DNA of 64,000 nt from 66-474 sp963771735 (GTDB lineage Bacteria > Pseudomonadota > Gammaproteobacteria > Xanthomonadales > Rhodanobacteraceae), in assembly GCA_963771735.1 (NCBI GenBank), contig CAVYUN010000002.1, positions 992,001-1,056,000 of the forward strand. The letters are read 5' to 3'. The notes under the pieces were generated by a model. The model was not told the DNA's origin. It made no database searches and was given only the letters and a program-made list of their open reading frames with translations. Made by a program: the position numbers and the translations under genes. The number at the start of each line of letters is the position of its first letter. The stretch's first letter is position 1. This document shows positions 61,974 to 64,000 of this stretch, in pieces.

Positions 61974-63551
61974 GTGAACGCATCTTCACGACTGGCCGGC
62001 CTCGACCACGATGCAATCAGGCAGGTGGTGGCGGCGGCGGGAGCCTTGGACATGGGGCGTGTCGACTTGGCTTCCGCGCAGCTGCAGCTCGTCATGGACC
62101 GGTTTCCTGATCATCCGGAAGTCATGCGCCTGTACGCGGGGACGCTGGACATGCGGGGCGATTGTGCGGGCGCCATCACGGCGGCAAGAAAGGCGGTCGC
62201 TGGTCGACCGGACGATCCCCTCTGTCACAACACCTTGGGAACCGTGCTCGGGGCGAGCGGCGACTTCGACGGCGCAATCGCTTCGCTGCGTCGTGCCTGC
62301 GAATTGCAGCCCGGCCTCGCGATTGCGTGGTTCAATCTGGGCGTGATGTTGACGCGTTGCGTGCGGATCGATGATGCGATCGTCGCCTTGCGACGTGCCA
62401 TCGACCTTGCACCCGACCACATGCAGGCGCGTGCTTTGCTGGCCGACATGTTGCGCATGAGTGGCCATGCCGGCCAGGCTGCCGCGATGTATCGCGACGT
62501 GCTGAAGCAACAGTCCTGGCAGGGCATGGCATGGTGGGGACTCGCAGACCTCCGCACGGATGCATTCATGCCGGGTGACATCGGGCGCATGCAAGCGGCT
62601 TTGCACGACCAGCGCGGGAGCGTCGACGACAAGGTCGCGACGGGATTCGCGCTTGCGCGCGCTCTCGATGGAGAAGGCCGACTTGCAGAATCGCTGCAGG
62701 TGATCGGGCAAGCCAACGCGCTGGCACGCCAACGCAGGCGCTGGGATGCCGGGGCGTTTTCCAAAGATATCGCCGTGATCCGTTCCGCCGCACCGGCAGC
62801 GGCAAGCGCGCCAGCGACATTTGGCGGCGAAGCGATATTCATCACCGGCCTGCCGCGCTCGGGAACCACCCTGGTCGAACAAATCCTCGCATCGCACTCG
62901 CAGGTGGAAGGTGCGGGCGAGTTGCCGGACCTGCCGATGGTCCTGACGACGGAATCACGCCGACGCGGGAAGATGTTCCCCGCCTGGATGCATGAATTGA
63001 AATCCGCCGACTGGCAACGGCTGGGCGAGAGTTATCTGGAGCGCACCGCGCATTGGCGCGCCAACCGCGCAAGGTTCACGGACAAGCTGCCGGGCAACTG
63101 GATGTACGTGGCCGCGATCCGCGCGATGTTGCCCGCGGCGCGAATCGTGATTTGTCGGCGCGATCCGCTGGAGACCTGCTTTTCGTGCTACCGCCAGCAT
63201 CTCGCCAACAACGAGTACGCGCGCACGTTCGAGGACCTTGCCGCTTATTGGCGCGAATTCGATGGCTGCGTCCGTCTTTGGAGGTCGTTGTATCCGGAGC
63301 ACGTGTACGAACACCGGTACGAAGCCTTGATGGCGGATCCGGAGGGCGGGATCAGGAGGCTGCTCGAAGCTTGCGAATTGCCGTTCGAACAGGCTTGCCT
63401 TCGCTTCCACGAAACGCGTCGCGAGGTACGTTCGCCGAGTGCGACCCAGGTGCGGCGGCCGCTAGACCCCGGCACTTCGCACGCGCGCCGGTACGGCGCG
63501 TTGCTGGACCCCTTGCGTCGTGCCCTGGGCATGCCACCATTCGGAGCTTGA
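61974..63551 (+). CDS. TPR-containing sulfotransferase (copy 3)
   Basis: This 525-residue protein has TPR units at about 10-200 (AARKAVAGRPDDPLCHNTLG; LRRACELQPGLAIAWFNLG; LRRAIDLAPDHMQARALLA). A linker helix follows, then the sulfotransferase domain with ITGLPRSGTTLVEQILASH near residue 289 and VICRRDPLETCFSCYRQHL near 389. The sequence GAGELPDLP after the first loop is like TPST and other Sulfotransfer_3 members. The start codon is GTG at 61974. It is divergent from the TPR/beta-hydroxylase-like gene (230 bases apart) and is followed at once by another TPR gene. Confidence 0.9.
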   Translation: MNASSRLAGLDHDAIRQVVAAAGALDMGRVDLASAQLQLVMDRFPDHPEVMRLYAGTLDMRGDCAGAITAARKAVAGRPDDPLCHNTLGTVLGASGDFDGAIASLRRACELQPGLAIAWFNLGVMLTRCVRIDDAIVALRRAIDLAPDHMQARALLADMLRMSGHAGQAAAMYRDVLKQQSWQGMAWWGLADLRTDAFMPGDIGRMQAALHDQRGSVDDKVATGFALARALDGEGRLAESLQVIGQANALARQRRRWDAGAFSKDIAVIRSAAPAAASAPATFGGEAIFITGLPRSGTTLVEQILASHSQVEGAGELPDLPMVLTTESRRRGKMFPAWMHELKSADWQRLGESYLERTAHWRANRARFTDKLPGNWMYVAAIRAMLPAARIVICRRDPLETCFSCYRQHLANNEYARTFEDLAAYWREFDGCVRLWRSLYPEHVYEHRYEALMADPEGGIRRLLEACELPFEQACLRFHETRREVRSPSATQVRRPLDPGTSHARRYGALLDPLRRALGMPPFGA

Positions 63552-63555
63552 GTCA

Positions 63556-64000
63556 TTGGCCCAACAACGCACGGCACGGGATTGGCTGGATATCGTCCGC
63601 TTGCAGATGCTGCGAGGCGACGCCGCATCCGCGCAAGTGACCGTGCGTGAGGCATTGGCCGTTCATCCGCACTCGCGGGACTTGCGGCGTGCGCAAGCCG
63701 GCATCCTGCGGCAGTCCGGGCGCACGGTCGAAGCGGAAGCATCTTTGCTGCAACTGATTCGGGAAGATCCCGCCGATGTCGCGTCCGCATTTGCGCTTGC
63801 GCGACTCCTAGGAGAGCAGGGACGCACGGCTGCCGTCGCGGAAGTCATGATCGCGTGTTTCGGGAACCCCGAGAACTGCCGTGACGCCGATCTGGTCATC
63901 CATGCCATCGAGCTGCTTGATGATTGTGGGCGCAAGCAGGCAGCCGCAGCCACCGCGGCGATGGCACTGGCCGCCCATCCGGATGACCAACGTCTGCACG
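63556..64000 (+). CDS. TPR protein, 5' part (runs off the window)
   Basis: A long open frame starts with TTG at 63556, nine bases after GGAG and four bases after the preceding sulfotransferase stop, and is still open at the window end (148 codons seen). The visible part is all helical repeats: AQVTVREALAVHPHSRDLRRA, AEASLLQLIREDPADVASAF and AATAAMALAAHPDDQRLH. By analogy with its neighbours it is probably the N-terminal half of a fourth TPR-sulfotransferase or TPR-oxygenase. The catalytic domain, if any, lies outside the window. Confidence 0.7.
   Translation, partial: MAQQRTARDWLDIVRLQMLRGDAASAQVTVREALAVHPHSRDLRRAQAGILRQSGRTVEAEASLLQLIREDPADVASAFALARLLGEQGRTAAVAEVMIACFGNPENCRDADLVIHAIELLDDCGRKQAAAATAAMALAAHPDDQRLH

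Noticed and set aside
1..64000. CRISPR arrays, tRNA/rRNA genes, prophage or insertion sequences
   Set aside because: I saw no regularly spaced direct repeats, no transposase or integrase motifs, and no tRNA- or rRNA-like intergenic sequence while reading the window.

Overview
The window is GC-rich (roughly two thirds G+C by eye), densely coded and has no rRNA, tRNA, phage or insertion-sequence genes that I can see. Gene order and protein style point to a gammaproteobacterium of the order Xanthomonadales, most likely Rhodanobacteraceae (Rhodanobacter/Dyella/Frateuria type). Supporting signs are the engB, cytochrome c4, tandem dsbA, endonuclease run, a plant/proteobacterial-type GshA, a tricorn-like S41 lipoprotein, and TPR-sulfotransferases beside a TonB-dependent receptor. 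The genus is inferred, not shown.

1-27 kb is mostly core and household genes. A chromosomal subclass B3 metallo-beta-lactamase is followed by a minus-strand series: cytochrome c4 (carrying a one-base frameshift), two DsbA paralogues, an endonuclease/phosphatase-fold protein, lytic transglycosylase, an NDUFA9-like SDR and cca. engB, gshA and a serine hydrolase lie on the plus strand. An AT-richer pocket (12.3-13.4 kb) holds four tiny overlapping orphan ORFs downstream of an esterase. Next come a TauE/TSUP exporter, a CHAD protein, PhzF, an ArsR-SRPBCC pair with a very clear self-overlapping promoter/operator, an M3 peptidase, a tricorn-like protease, bioD-TMEM175 and a free-methionine sulfoxide reductase.

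27-45 kb is a carbohydrate region. Ten minus-strand genes run collinearly: GMC oxidoreductase, DoxX, cupin, SMP-30 lactonase, a double VOC protein, a giant NdvB-like cyclic beta-1,2-glucan synthase, a GH39 enzyme, a GH144-type endo-glucanase and an SDR. Several are translationally coupled. A membrane-anchored cytochrome c diverges from the GMC gene. The set suggests glucan synthesis or turnover linked to sugar oxidation and lactone hydrolysis. Then follow a CBS protein and a GAF-GAF-GGDEF-EAL protein translationally coupled to MtgA.

49-64 kb is the most unusual part. It holds an exported orphan protein, three TPR-sulfotransferases, one TonB-dependent receptor, two nearly duplicate prolyl-4-hydroxylase-like 2OG-Fe(II) oxygenases on opposite strands, a TPR protein fused to a third oxygenase domain, a TPR protein fused to an aspartyl-beta-hydroxylase-like domain that appears to lack both iron histidines, and a further TPR protein running off the end. 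I read it as a candidate protein sulfation/hydroxylation island serving a surface receptor or exported protein. That reading is inference.
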